Source: DATARH01 sp036268075 (GTDB lineage Bacteria > Pseudomonadota > Alphaproteobacteria > ATCC43930 > CGMCC-115725). Taken from it: DNA of 64,000 nucleotides. Each line of letters begins with the position of its first letter. Position 1 is the first letter of the stretch. The DNA lies in assembly GCA_036268075.1 (NCBI GenBank), contig DATAUV010000001.1:62001-126000 (forward strand). The letters are read 5' to 3'. The translations under genes and the position numbers were made by a program. The notes below the pieces were generated by a model, which saw only the letters and a list, made by a program, of their open reading frames with translations, was not told where the DNA came from and made no database searches. Of this stretch, positions 17,201-25,181 are shown in pieces.

Positions 17201-17414
17201 GCCGTCGAACACCGCCCTCCTGGTGCTCGACTGGGTGGAAAGCGGCGTGACCGACATGCCCGCCCAGCCAGGCAGCGGTTTCGGACGGCAATTGATCGAG
17301 GAGGCGCTCGTGTTTACCCACCGAGCATCGACAAAAGTTTCGTTCAACAGCGACGGGATCGTTTGCCATATCCAAATGCCGCTGCCCCAAGCCCGCACCA
17401 CCGATCATCCGTGA
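14283..17414 (+). CDS. Hybrid CheB-CheR-PAS-HWE sensor histidine kinase
   Basis: About 1043 residues, cytoplasmic. Domains in order: CheB methylesterase (GVGASAGGVEAL with Ser15, VTHLSP with His42, SGGDGDGTLGIKAI); CheR methyltransferase (SGYKTRTFMRRLQRRM, VTTFFRD, VPGCATGEE for SAM binding); a PAS-like domain; a long coiled coil of repeating SSNEELVSVNEEMQSTNEEL type; a second PAS; and an HWE kinase domain. The kinase has ELEHRTRNLLAVV with the phosphorylated His near residue 855, HELATNAVKYGAL and the LDWVESG (W-x-E) box. Proteins of this build link a chemotaxis-like methylation module to stress signalling. It is followed 9 bases later by its likely receiver partner. Confidence 0.9.
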   Translation: MPGTQDFPIVGVGASAGGVEALEGFFRGLPAEPGIALVLVTHLSPNRESLLHEIVARYTRLPVHVAVHDMPVAVDHVYVLPADAALGIEGRRLQLRRNGSRNERKPIDLFFSTLAVDIGERAAGIVLSGGDGDGTLGIKAIKERGGLTLAQIGDRFGPQHPDMPESAISTGLIDFAIPVESMGSKLVEFARGAPLLDGLADDPTQLDDDQSIDQVVPEIYAILRSRIGHDFSGYKTRTFMRRLQRRMQVNQLDTLEGYAERLRQEPQEVSALFRDLLINVTTFFRDDAAFESLAREVVPKLFEGRGADETVRVWVPGCATGEEVFSIAILLREHIDKINAVPRVQVFATDIDERALSVARGARYPAPLLESVSPERRKRFFVADGGSFVVSTEIRELCVFSPHSVIRDPPFSRMDLVSCRNLLIYFGADIQNQVIPTFHYALRPDGYLFLGSAENVTHFEDLFIPIDKRQRIFRRRSDVRAIAPRLPSLDRVMTGQPMELLPRRGPVSGVGLRNAVDSQVLDRFSPPHVLVNRDGDIVYYSSRTGKYFEAPAGLPTRQLLTLARRGLRLDLRSLFREAVETGGTVSRRGIAVETDNAAVQLVNLTIEPLRYRGHGEPLYVVVFTDDGSALSADEASDRIRTTQVASGVDFDQELRETRDRLQSMIEEYETALEELKSSNEELVSVNEEMQSTNEELEASKEELQSVNEELYTVNAELNIKVEELDRANSDLQNLFATTDIALVFLDKELVIRSFTPAVEKIFRVLPGDRGRPITDLASKLNLPGFADDIAKVFSGNGPIERQVENDDRSEQYLVRLTAYSNGDHQIDGVVATFVDVSSLTRAEARQRVLIAELEHRTRNLLAVVQALARKTLGEGRPLADFMSRLEALGRTQSVTGLADRRIDLGDLVRLQLEALGALAENKVSLSGPPVPLTFDLIQTFGLALHELATNAVKYGALKEEPGRLAVNWAVRREPSNTALLVLDWVESGVTDMPAQPGSGFGRQLIEEALVFTHRASTKVSFNSDGIVCHIQMPLPQARTTDHP

Positions 17415-17423
17415 GGTTTTGCG

Positions 17424-17789
17424 ATGGACGAGATTGCGCTTCAAGGCCGCCGGATACTGGTTATCGAAGATGATTACTGGGTGGCACAGATTGTCGTCGA
17501 AATCCTGAAAGATTCAGGTGCGGAAGTCGTCGGCCCGATCGGATGGGTTGAAGAGGCGCTCGAGGCCCTCGAAGGTCAGGACGCCAAATTCGACGGCGCG
17601 GTGCTGGACATCAACCTTCATGGGACAAAATCGTACCCGATCGCCGATGCGCTTTCGGCCAGCGGGATACCGTTCGTCTTTACCACGGGTTACGGCGTGG
17701 CGGGGATCGACGATCCTTACACCGCCTATCCGCGCTGCACCAAACCGTTCAACCGGAGCGCACTCGTTGCCGCGCTGACCGGCGTCTGA
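17424..17789 (+). CDS. Single-domain response regulator
   Basis: 121 residues, a receiver domain only. Acidic pocket Glu15-Asp16-Asp17 in RILVIEDDYWVAQ, phospho-acceptor Asp62 in AVLDINLHG, conserved FTTGYG loop, and Lys107 in RCTKPFNRS. The GTKSYPIADAL and FTTGYG motifs are typical of receivers paired with HWE kinases. There is no output domain, so it probably relays phosphate or acts as a sink for the kinase 9 bases upstream. The 3' end overlaps the convergent Crp-type gene by 41 bases. Confidence 0.9.
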   Translation: MDEIALQGRRILVIEDDYWVAQIVVEILKDSGAEVVGPIGWVEEALEALEGQDAKFDGAVLDINLHGTKSYPIADALSASGIPFVFTTGYGVAGIDDPYTAYPRCTKPFNRSALVAALTGV

Positions 17790-18552
17790 GGTCGCTTGCG
17801 AAGGCGCTCGCGTTTGCGGGACAGGCGCCGGCTTCGGAGATTTCGGCAAGCTCGTGGGCTCGCCCGTGACGTGATCCCGTTGCCACCTCGCGCACGCCCT
17901 CGACATCCAGGACGATCGCGACCTGGCGGTCTACCAACAGCAGCTGTTCTTCGCGCAGCCGGCGCAGCGTGCGGCTGACGTGGACCATCGTCATACCGAG
18001 ATGGTCCGCCATCTGGTCCTGGTTCAGCGGCAGGTTGAACGTGGGTCTGGATATGAGTTCGCTGCGCCGCAGACGCTCATAGACGCCGAGGACAAAGCCG
18101 CAGATGCGCTCGCGGGCATCGAAGCGGGCAAGCGTCAATATGTGCTGGTCGACCCGGCGACGCTGCTCCGCCAGCAATGCGAAGACGCTGAGGGCGACGC
18201 TGTCGTTCCTGATCAGATCGCGCAAGGTGGCGGCGCTAAGGGCCCGATATGAAAGTCCGCTCGCCGCGATGATTTCCTGTTCCGAGGGACCGGTCACGAC
18301 GCGATCGAGCCCAACGAAGTTCGTCGGGAGAAAGAAATCCACGATTGCCCTTCGCCCGTCCGGGACCGTGATGGACCGATAGGCCGTTCCGCGGTGAATC
18401 ATCAAGATCGGCGGGTCCGGATCGTTTGCCGCCACGATGACTGTCCCGCGGGCAGCGGAAAAACCTGGCGCCTCCATGAAGGCGCGGCGCAACAACCGGC
18501 CGCCGGTCAGCAGAGCCTCGGCGGTCCGTGGCGCATGAATCGGTGGCTGCAT
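17749..18552 (-). CDS. Crp/Fnr-family transcription regulator
   Basis: 267 residues from the ATG at 18552. A cyclic-nucleotide-binding-like beta barrel (about residues 30-140, with RAIVDFFLPTNFVGLDR) is followed by a helix-turn-helix (LPLNQDQMADHLGMTMVHVSRTLRRLREEQL). No Fnr-type cysteine cluster is visible. The unusual C-terminal tail after EGVREVA runs into the convergent response-regulator gene. Many alphaproteobacterial Crp-type proteins of this form respond to oxygen or redox state; the signal here is unknown. Confidence 0.85.
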   Translation of the reverse strand: MQPPIHAPRTAEALLTGGRLLRRAFMEAPGFSAARGTVIVAANDPDPPILMIHRGTAYRSITVPDGRRAIVDFFLPTNFVGLDRVVTGPSEQEIIAASGLSYRALSAATLRDLIRNDSVALSVFALLAEQRRRVDQHILTLARFDARERICGFVLGVYERLRRSELISRPTFNLPLNQDQMADHLGMTMVHVSRTLRRLREEQLLLVDRQVAIVLDVEGVREVATGSRHGRAHELAEISEAGACPANASAFASDLRRRSARQRVRSG

Positions 18553-18653
18553 CCGCTCCCCCGTTCCTTCCCGGAAAACGCCCGGCGGATAGCCGGCGTT
18601 CCTGGGCGTCTCGGGCGTAGGGCCGCTCCCCCGTAACCGGCGGCGTAGAGCAG

Positions 18654-18756
18654 CCCTCTCCCGCCCGCTGATGGGCCTGGGTGCGGTGCCTGCCCACCTC
18701 ACCCTCCCATCGTAGGCGATGGGTTCCTCCCTCTCCTCAAAATGAGCGGAGAGGAC
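18654..18756. repeat. Dispersed GC-rich palindromic repeat, family B (copy 1)
   Basis: Starts ccctctcccgcccgctgatg, has a core tgcccacctcaccctcccat and ends ctccctctcctc...gcggagagga. The same blocks occur at 31738-31866 between livK and livH. It has internal inverted arms (ccctctcc / ggagagg) and lies between the divergent-facing ends of the Crp gene promoter region and the GH15 gene end. Confidence 0.7.
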
Positions 18757-18762
18757 TTGGTC

Positions 18763-20550
18763 CTAAAACGCCCCTTCCCAGGGCTTCGACAGGTGGGTGG
18801 CGGCGCGGATCAAGCCGACCATAGAGTATGTTTGCGGGAAATTTCCCCACAATTCGCCGGTGTCCTCGTCGATGTCCTCGCCGAGGAGGCCGACGCGGTT
18901 GCGCCGGGCCAGCAGATTTTCGAACAGCTCGCGAGCCTCGACCTCGCGCCCGATCGCGGCCAGCGCCTCGATGTACCAGAAAGTGCAGACGACAAAGGAC
19001 GTATGCGGGTGGCCGAAATCGTCCTTGTGGGCGTAGCGGTAGAGATAGTTCCCGTGGCGCAGCTCGCGCTCGATGCGCTCGACCGTGGCGATGTAGCGCG
19101 GGTCCTTGGGGTCGAGAAAGCCGATATGCGGCATCAACAGGAGGCTCGCATCGACGAGCTCGCCGCCGAACTCGGAGACGAAGCTGTTATGCGGCTCGCT
19201 CCAGCCGCGTTTGAGCGTCTCCTTGCGGATGCGGTCGGCGCGCTCGCGCCAATGCCGCTCGCGGGCGCCGAGACCGAGCTGGGCGGCGATCAGCGCGAGA
19301 CGGTCGCAGGCCGCCCAGCAAAGCATCGCGGAGTGGGTATGGACGGATTCGTGTTTGCGGTATTCCCAGATCCCGGCATCGGGCTTGTCCCAGCGGCTCG
19401 CGGCCTGTTCGCCGAGCGCTTCGAGCTTGCGGAACAGGGTCTCGTCGCCGACGCGCTCGACACGCTGGTCGAAGAATATCTGGGTGCAGGCGAGGATGGC
19501 GCTGCCGTAGCCGTCGTTTTGCACCTGCGTCGCCGCCTCGTTGCCGACCCGCACCGGCCCCATGCCACGATACCCGGGAAGGCTGGCGATTTCGCGCTCG
19601 GGCAGGTCGGTCTCGCGCAGGATGCCGTAAAGCGGTTCGAGGTAGCCGTCGCCGGTGGTCGAGACGATGTTGACGATGAATTCGAGGTAGTTCTCCATCA
19701 CCTGCGTGGCGCCCAGCCGGTTCAGCGCGCTGACCACGAAAAACGCGTCGCGGGGCCAGCAATAGCGATAATCCCAGTTGCGGCCGGAATCCGGGGCCTC
19801 GGGGATCGAGGTGGTCATCGCCGCGACGATCGCGCCGGTATCCTCGAAGCTCATCAGCTTGAGCGTGATCGCGGCGCGCAAGACCGCTTCCTGCCACTCG
19901 AAGGGAACGGACACCGTGCGGGCCCAGTCGCGCCAGTACTTGTCGGTGCGCTCGGCGAATTCGCGGGCGAGGTCGCCGAGCGGCGAGGCGATCGACTCGT
20001 CGGGGCCGAGGACGAGCTCGATCGCCCTGGTCAGGACGAACGGCACTTCCTCGACGACGTAGGAGATGGGCGCGTTGGTCGTCAGGCGCAGCGTCCGGTT
20101 GGACATCACAAAGCGCAGGTGGTTGCTGCCGCGCGTCACCTCGGGGGCGGTCGCGCCGTAGTCGCAGCGCGGGCGCAGGCGCACGCAAATGCGCGGGCTG
20201 CCGTGCAGCGGACACACCCGGCGCACCAGCATGCTGGGCCGGTAGACGCGCTCGTACTGCACAAAGCGCGGGGCGAAGTCGACGATTGCGATCGCGTTGC
20301 CGCCTTCGTCGAAGAGGCGCGTCTCCAGCACCGCCGAGTTGGGCCAGTAGAACTGCTCGGCGCGTTCGAGCCCCAAGAGCTCGATCTCGTAGAACCCGTC
20401 ATCGGCCTTGTCGCCGCCGAGCAGCGCGCAAAAGGTGGGGTCGCGGTCGAAATGCGGCAGGCAGGACCAGACGACCCGGCCGCGCTGGTCGATCAAGGCG
20501 CTGTAGCTGCAATTCCCGACCATCGCGAGGTCGAGGTCGGCTGGAGTCAT
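18763..20550 (-). CDS. Glycoside hydrolase family 15 protein (glucoamylase or trehalase type)
   Basis: About 595 residues, no signal peptide. The N-terminal beta-sandwich begins DLAMVGNCSYSALIDQRGRV and has WSCLPHFDRDPTFCALL. The (alpha/alpha)6 barrel contains GRNWDYRYCWPRDAFFVVSAL, which carries substrate-binding residues typical of GH15, then GIWEYRKHESVHTHSAMLCW with a catalytic-type Glu. Members cleave starch-like glucans or trehalose. It overlaps otsB by 4 bases (ATGA), so it is co-expressed with trehalose synthesis; this favours trehalose turnover, but glucan hydrolysis is not excluded. Confidence 0.88.
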   Translation of the reverse strand: MTPADLDLAMVGNCSYSALIDQRGRVVWSCLPHFDRDPTFCALLGGDKADDGFYEIELLGLERAEQFYWPNSAVLETRLFDEGGNAIAIVDFAPRFVQYERVYRPSMLVRRVCPLHGSPRICVRLRPRCDYGATAPEVTRGSNHLRFVMSNRTLRLTTNAPISYVVEEVPFVLTRAIELVLGPDESIASPLGDLAREFAERTDKYWRDWARTVSVPFEWQEAVLRAAITLKLMSFEDTGAIVAAMTTSIPEAPDSGRNWDYRYCWPRDAFFVVSALNRLGATQVMENYLEFIVNIVSTTGDGYLEPLYGILRETDLPEREIASLPGYRGMGPVRVGNEAATQVQNDGYGSAILACTQIFFDQRVERVGDETLFRKLEALGEQAASRWDKPDAGIWEYRKHESVHTHSAMLCWAACDRLALIAAQLGLGARERHWRERADRIRKETLKRGWSEPHNSFVSEFGGELVDASLLLMPHIGFLDPKDPRYIATVERIERELRHGNYLYRYAHKDDFGHPHTSFVVCTFWYIEALAAIGREVEARELFENLLARRNRVGLLGEDIDEDTGELWGNFPQTYSMVGLIRAATHLSKPWEGAF

Positions 20551-21299
20551 GCGCCGCGCGCGATCCACGCGAGGACGGCGGCGACGTCGGGCAGGCGATA
20601 GCGCGCCACCGAGCGCCCGCCGCCGACCTTGACCGAGATGCCGCCGAGCGCGTCGACCTCGGCAAACCCGTCCTCATCGGTCGCGTCGTCGCCGACAAAT
20701 ACCGGGACGCGGCCGATAAACGGCGTCTCGGCCACGAGCAGCGCGATCGCCCCGCCCTTGCCGACCTGACGCGGCACCAATTCGACGACGCGGTTGCCGT
20801 CGATTGCGCGGAGGCCGCCGCCGCTCGCCTCGACCGCGTCGCGGGCGGCGGCGCGGCAGGCATTGGCGTGATCGGGCGCGCCGCGGTAATGCAGCGCCAC
20901 CGCCGCGCCCTTGTCTTCGAGCACGATCCCGCGATGGCGCGCGGCGAACGGCGCGAGGCGCACCCGCGCCTCCTCGACCGCGCCATCGCCCGAGGCGGCG
21001 GCGACGCGGCCGTCGGGATAGCGGATCTCGCTGCCGTGCTGCCCGACGATCGCGCCCGCGAACGGGGCGACCAGCGGCACGAGATCGGCGAGGCGGCGGC
21101 CGCTGACCAGCGCCACCGCGCCGCCAAGCCGGCCCGACACGGAAGTCAGCAGCCCCGGCAGCCCGGCCGGGACGTGAATGTCGGCCGGGGTCGGCGCGAG
21201 CTCGACGAGGGTGCCGTCGAAATCGACGAACAGCGCGTCGCCACGCGACAACAGCGGCGGGTGACCCGGCTTGCGGGCCTCGGCATCGGAGAACGGCAT
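20547..21299 (-). CDS. otsB: Trehalose-6-phosphate phosphatase
   Basis: 250 residues from the ATG at 21299. A HAD phosphatase: nucleophile motif DALFVDFDGTLVEL, second motif VALVSGRR, LEDKGAAVALHYRGAP typical of OtsB, and the metal-binding loop VFVGDDATDEDGF. It converts trehalose 6-phosphate, made by OtsA, to trehalose. It starts 2 bases after the otsA stop and overlaps the GH15 gene. Confidence 0.93.
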   Translation of the reverse strand: MPFSDAEARKPGHPPLLSRGDALFVDFDGTLVELAPTPADIHVPAGLPGLLTSVSGRLGGAVALVSGRRLADLVPLVAPFAGAIVGQHGSEIRYPDGRVAAASGDGAVEEARVRLAPFAARHRGIVLEDKGAAVALHYRGAPDHANACRAAARDAVEASGGGLRAIDGNRVVELVPRQVGKGGAIALLVAETPFIGRVPVFVGDDATDEDGFAEVDALGGISVKVGGGRSVARYRLPDVAAVLAWIARGA

Positions 21300-21301
21300 C
21301 G

Positions 21302-22735
21302 TCAATGCCACGCGGCCAGGGTGCTGAGCGTCGGCCGCGACGCGACGCCGGACTCGGAGGCGACGGGCTCGGGGTATTGCCGCAGCGCGGCGACGAAGGC
21401 GCGCCACCAGGCATGGACATCGTGCTCTTCAAGCTGGGTCATCATCACCGCGTGGCGCTCGCAGCGCTCATCGAGCGGCATCGACAGCGCACGGTCAAGC
21501 GCGTCGGCGACGGCGTCGGTGTCGAACGGGTTGACGATGAGCGCGGTGTCGAGCTCGACCGCGGCGCCGGCGAAGCGCGACAGCACGAGGACGCCGGGAT
21601 TATCGGAATCCTGGCTGGCGACGTATTCCTTGGCGACGAGGTTCATGCCGTCGCGCAGCGGGGTCACCATCCCGACCCGGCTGGCGCGGTAGAACCCGAA
21701 CAGCGTGTCCTGGCGGAAGCGGCGGTTGAGATAACGCACCGGCTGCGAGTCTAGTTCGCCGAAGGTGCCGTTGATGCGCCCGGCGCGGGCGTCGAGCTCG
21801 GCTCGGATCTGCTGGTATTCCGGAACGTCGCCGCGGCTGGGCGGGGCGATCTGCAGCATCACGGCGCCGCGCCGGTATTGCGGCCGGGTCTCGAGCAGGC
21901 GCTCGACGGCCGACAGGCGGCGCACGAGCCCCTTGGTGTAGTCGAGCCGGTCGACGCCGATGATCAGGTCGCGGCCGCGCAGGCTGTCATGGAGGCGACG
22001 GGCGAGCCCGGTACCGCCGGCCCTGGCGGCATGGGCGGCGACGGCGCGGGTGTCGATGCTGATCGGGAAGCTGGCCGCGCGGGTCTCCCCGCCAAAGGCA
22101 TGGGCGCTGCCGTCGCCGGCGATCCAGCCGCCGGCCTCGCGCACGATATAGTCGGAGAAGGCCTGGACATCGCAATCGGTCTGAAAGCCGACGATGTCGT
22201 AATCGAACAGCGAGCGGACGAGCGGGCGATGGACCGGCAGGGTCTTCAGCACCTCGGGCGCGGGGAACGGGATGTGCAGGAAAAAGCCGATGCGGTTGCG
22301 CACGCCGAGCCGGCGGAGCGCGGCAGCGAGCGGGATCAGATGGTAGTCGTGGACCCAGATCTCGTCGTCCGGGGCGAGCATCGCCGCGAGGCGCTCGGCA
22401 AACAGCGCGTTGACCCGCTGGTAGGCAGCCCAGGCCTTGGCTTCATACTCGGCAAGGTTGACCCGGTAATGGAACAGCGGCCACAGCACGCGATTGGAGA
22501 ATTGCAGGTAGTACCCCTCGAAATCGTCCCGGTTGAGGTCGAGGAGGAGGCGCGTGAGGCCGCCATCAGTCTGGGCCCGGACCGGGCCGGGCTCGCCCTC
22601 GACGACATTGCCGCTATACCCGAACCACACCGCCTCGCGATGCTGAACGGCCGCGCGAATCGCCGTTGCGAGGCCGCCCTCGTCGCCGCGCAATGACGAC
22701 GCGACACGGTTCGACACCAGCACCAAACGTTCCAT
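21302..22735 (-). CDS. otsA: Trehalose-6-phosphate synthase (GT20)
   Basis: 477 residues, normal length. It forms trehalose 6-phosphate from a nucleotide-glucose and glucose 6-phosphate. Motifs: LVLVSNRVASSLRGDEGGLATA, AVWFGYSGN, YYLQFSNRVLWPLFHYR, DEIWVHDYHLIPLA, IGFFLHIPFPAPEVLKTLP, GVDRLDYTKGLVRRL and TPLRDGMNLVAKEYVAS. It is the first gene of the otsA-otsB-GH15 operon, with an EcfG-type promoter upstream. Trehalose operons are known EcfG targets in related bacteria. Confidence 0.95.
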   Translation of the reverse strand: MERLVLVSNRVASSLRGDEGGLATAIRAAVQHREAVWFGYSGNVVEGEPGPVRAQTDGGLTRLLLDLNRDDFEGYYLQFSNRVLWPLFHYRVNLAEYEAKAWAAYQRVNALFAERLAAMLAPDDEIWVHDYHLIPLAAALRRLGVRNRIGFFLHIPFPAPEVLKTLPVHRPLVRSLFDYDIVGFQTDCDVQAFSDYIVREAGGWIAGDGSAHAFGGETRAASFPISIDTRAVAAHAARAGGTGLARRLHDSLRGRDLIIGVDRLDYTKGLVRRLSAVERLLETRPQYRRGAVMLQIAPPSRGDVPEYQQIRAELDARAGRINGTFGELDSQPVRYLNRRFRQDTLFGFYRASRVGMVTPLRDGMNLVAKEYVASQDSDNPGVLVLSRFAGAAVELDTALIVNPFDTDAVADALDRALSMPLDERCERHAVMMTQLEEHDVHAWWRAFVAALRQYPEPVASESGVASRPTLSTLAAWH

Positions 22736-22803
22736 ACTCGTCCCCAATTTTCGTTCACAACGCCAATTTTCGTACCCGACACGCGCGGGACTTGCGGCCA
22801 GAA

Positions 22804-22829
22804 AACGCCGGCGCGGGCGGCGCGGTTCC
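22804..22829 (-). promoter_or_regulatory. EcfG-type general-stress promoter of otsA-otsB-GH15
   Basis: On the minus strand GGAAC (22829-22825), exactly 17 bases, CGTT (22807-22804). This is a full match to the EcfG consensus GGAAC-N16/17-CGTT. The -10 box lies 68 bases before the otsA ATG. The leader also has a direct repeat, caattttcgt (about 22744 and 22762, plus strand), of unknown meaning. Confidence 0.7.
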
Positions 22830-22882
22830 CCCTGGAGTATGATCGCGCCGGAAACGATCACGCATGACGGGAGCGACCGGAG

Positions 22883-23413
22883 ATGACGTTCGACCCGAAA
22901 ACCGCTTCCCGCATCCGGCTCGACACCGGCGACATCACCCGGTTGGCGGTCGACGCGATCGTCAACGCGGCGAACTCGTCATTGCTCGGCGGCGGCGGGG
23001 TCGACGGTGCAATCCACCGCGCCGCCGGGCCCGAGCTGCTGGCGGAATGCCGCGGGCTCGGCGGCTGTCCGCCGGGACGGGCGCGGCTCACGCGCGGCTA
23101 TCGCCTGCCCGCCGGGCACGTGATCCACACGGTCGGCCCGGTCTGGCACGGCGGCGGCAACGGCGAGCGCGACGTGCTGGCGTCGTGCTACCGCGAATGT
23201 CTGGCGATTGCCGTCGCGGAAGGGTTTCGGGCCGTGGCGTTCCCGGCGATCTCCACGGGCGTATACGGGTTTCCGAAGGACGCGGCGGCACGGATCGCGG
23301 TCGCGGTAGTGGGGGAGCATCTGGTCGAAAATGAGGTGCCGGCGGAGGTGATTTTCGTCTGCTTCGACGCGGCGACGGTTGGGGCTTATGAAGCGGCTTT
23401 GGGGGCGGATTGA
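22883..23413 (+). CDS. Macrodomain protein (O-acetyl-ADP-ribose deacetylase type)
   Basis: 176 residues, a single macrodomain. Family motifs: GDITRLAVDAIVNAANSSLLGGGGVDGAIHRAAGPEL (ADP-ribose binding, catalytic Asn and Asp), GYRLPAGHVIHTVGPVW and FPAISTGVYGFP. These proteins hydrolyse O-acetyl-ADP-ribose or remove ADP-ribose from proteins. A gaccggag ribosome site precedes the ATG. It is transcribed divergently from otsA. Its TGA overlaps the first bases of a short dispersed repeat. Confidence 0.93.
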   Translation: MTFDPKTASRIRLDTGDITRLAVDAIVNAANSSLLGGGGVDGAIHRAAGPELLAECRGLGGCPPGRARLTRGYRLPAGHVIHTVGPVWHGGGNGERDVLASCYRECLAIAVAEGFRAVAFPAISTGVYGFPKDAAARIAVAVVGEHLVENEVPAEVIFVCFDAATVGAYEAALGAD

Positions 23414-23443
23414 TGGGCTTCGCTGCGCTCAGCCCATCCTACA
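23411..23443. repeat. Short dispersed repeat, family D (gatgggctt...agcccatc type)
   Basis: tgatgggcttcgctgcgctc followed by agcccatcc, an inverted repeat (gatgggct / agcccatc). Relatives occur at 51956-51983 and as both ends of the element at 54381-54557. The stop codon of the macrodomain gene is part of it. Confidence 0.7.
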
Positions 23444-23455
23444 AGTTTGGTGCCA

Positions 23456-23641
23456 TCACTCTTCATCCGGGTCGAGCTTGCGGCCGTCGAGCAGGTCGTT
23501 GCGGCGCTGGCGCTCGGCTTCTTCGCGCTCGCGCTCGGCCTTGGTGCGGCCGTGCTGGGCGCGGTTGGCGGCGGCTTCCTGCTTTTCGTCGTCGCGCTTC
23601 CGGTCTTTGCGGAAGCGGTTGAGGTTGACGATGTCGGCCAT
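23456..23641 (-). CDS. DUF4169 family small protein
   Basis: 61 residues, strongly charged and helical: ADIVNLNRFRKDRKRDDEKQ, then RAQHGRTKAEREREEAERQR. The NLNRFRK and HGRTKAERE blocks are the DUF4169 signature seen in alphaproteobacteria. The ATG overlaps the stop of the upstream ribbon-helix-helix gene (ATGA); the two are a conserved pair in this group. Function unknown. Confidence 0.85.
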   Translation of the reverse strand: MADIVNLNRFRKDRKRDDEKQEAAANRAQHGRTKAEREREEAERQRRNDLLDGRKLDPDEE

Positions 23642-23877
23642 CAGATTTCTTCTCCGGAGAGTTCGCCGCGGCGGGCGCGGTCGAGGACGTACAGACGGAT
23701 CGCGCTCGACAGGCTGGCCGCGCGCTCGGCGTCGATCGCCGCGACGAGGGCAGCGACCGAGACGCGCCGGCGGCGCGCGAGGTCGCCCAGCGCCTGCCAG
23801 AATTCCCGCTCAAGCGAAACACTGGTCGCGTGACCCGCGATCCGCACCGAGCGCTTTACCACCCCGTCGCGATCCAT
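23641..23877 (-). CDS. Ribbon-helix-helix domain protein (RHH_4 type)
   Basis: About 78 residues from the ATG at 23877; a TTG at 23883 adds two. KRSVRIAGHATSVSLEREFWQALGDLA and SVAALVAAIDAERAASLSSAIRLYVLDR match the RHH_4 family, in which the strand SVSLE and two helices form a DNA-binding dimer. It is coupled to the DUF4169 gene. It is probably a small DNA-binding regulator; targets are unknown. Confidence 0.8.
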   Translation of the reverse strand: MDRDGVVKRSVRIAGHATSVSLEREFWQALGDLARRRRVSVAALVAAIDAERAASLSSAIRLYVLDRARRGELSGEEI

Positions 23878-24140
23878 GCCCAAAGGATCGGGAGCGACGG
23901 CGCCAACCTCAAGTCAAATAAGCGCGCCTGGACGGATTGCTTGAAATAGTGCGGCCAATCCGCAAGGATCGGCCCCAATTGGGGGGAGGCAAACCAATTG
24001 CGCCCGCAGCCCGCGACGGACGGGGACGACGCGTCGCGGAGTCGGGCGGTATAAGCCACTGATTACAAGGCAATTTACGGATCCGCTGCGGGCCGGGCCG
24101 GAACCCGGGGGGCGCCTGCGTTACAGGATTCAGGACTACG

Positions 24141-25181
24141 ATGATTGGGAAAATGCTGGGATTGCTGTCGGCGGATATGGCCATCGACCTGGGCACGGCG
24201 AACACGCTCGTCTACGTCAAGGGTCGCGGCATCGTCCTGAACGAGCCGTCGGTCGTGGCGATCGCCAGCGTCAAGGGAAAGCGGCAGGTCCTGGCGGTCG
24301 GCGAGGAAGCCAAGCTGATGCTGGGCCGCACGCCGGGCAACATCCAGGCGATCCGGCCTCTGCGCGACGGCGTCATCGCCGATTTCGAGGTCGCGGAGGA
24401 AATGATCAAGCATTTCATCCGCAAGGTTCACAACCGCCGCAGCTTTGCCAGCCCGCAGATCATCATCTGCGTGCCGTCCGGCTCGACAGCCGTGGAACGC
24501 CGCGCGATCCAGGAATCGGCGGAAAGCGCCGGGGCGCGCCGCGTGTTCCTGATCGAGGAGCCGATGGCGGCGGCGATCGGCGCCGGGCTGCCGGTGACCG
24601 AGCCCACCGGGTCGATGGTCGTCGACGTCGGCGGCGGGACGACCGAGGTCGCCGTGTTGTCGCTCGGCGGCATCGTCTATTCTCGCTCGGTCAGGATCGG
24701 CGGCGACAAGATGGACGAGGCGATCATCGCCTATATCCGCCGCAACCATAACCTTCTCGTCGGCGAATCGAGCGCCGAGCGGATCAAGAAGGAGATCGGG
24801 TCGGCCTGCATGCCCGAGGACGGCGAGGGCCGGGTGATGGAGATCAAGGGACGCGACCTGATGAACGGCGTGCCCAAGGAGATCATCATCAGCGAGCGGC
24901 AGATTTCGGAAAGCCTGGCCGAGCCGGTGGGCTCGATCGTCGAGGCGGTCAAGGTCGCGCTCGAGCATACCGCGCCCGAGCTCGCCGCGGATATCGTCGA
25001 CAAAGGCATCGTGCTGACCGGCGGAGGAGCGCTCCTCAGCAATCTCGACTTTGTGTTGCGGCACGCGACCGGACTGCCGGTTTCGATCGCCGACGACCCG
25101 CTGACGTGCGTGGCGCTCGGCACCGGGCGCGCGCTCGAAGAAATGAAGACGCTAAAAAACCTGTTGATCAACATGTGGTGA
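24141..25181 (+). CDS. mreB: Rod-shape-determining protein MreB (actin homologue)
   Basis: 346 residues, usual length. It forms cytoplasmic filaments that guide sidewall peptidoglycan synthesis. Actin-fold motifs: MAIDLGTANTLVYVKGRGIV (phosphate 1), SMVVDVGGGTTEVAVLSLGG (phosphate 2), GIVLTGGGALLSNLD (adenosine). First of mreB-mreC-mreD-mrdA-rodA, all on the plus strand with short gaps. Confidence 0.97.
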   Translation: MIGKMLGLLSADMAIDLGTANTLVYVKGRGIVLNEPSVVAIASVKGKRQVLAVGEEAKLMLGRTPGNIQAIRPLRDGVIADFEVAEEMIKHFIRKVHNRRSFASPQIIICVPSGSTAVERRAIQESAESAGARRVFLIEEPMAAAIGAGLPVTEPTGSMVVDVGGGTTEVAVLSLGGIVYSRSVRIGGDKMDEAIIAYIRRNHNLLVGESSAERIKKEIGSACMPEDGEGRVMEIKGRDLMNGVPKEIIISERQISESLAEPVGSIVEAVKVALEHTAPELAADIVDKGIVLTGGGALLSNLDFVLRHATGLPVSIADDPLTCVALGTGRALEEMKTLKNLLINMW

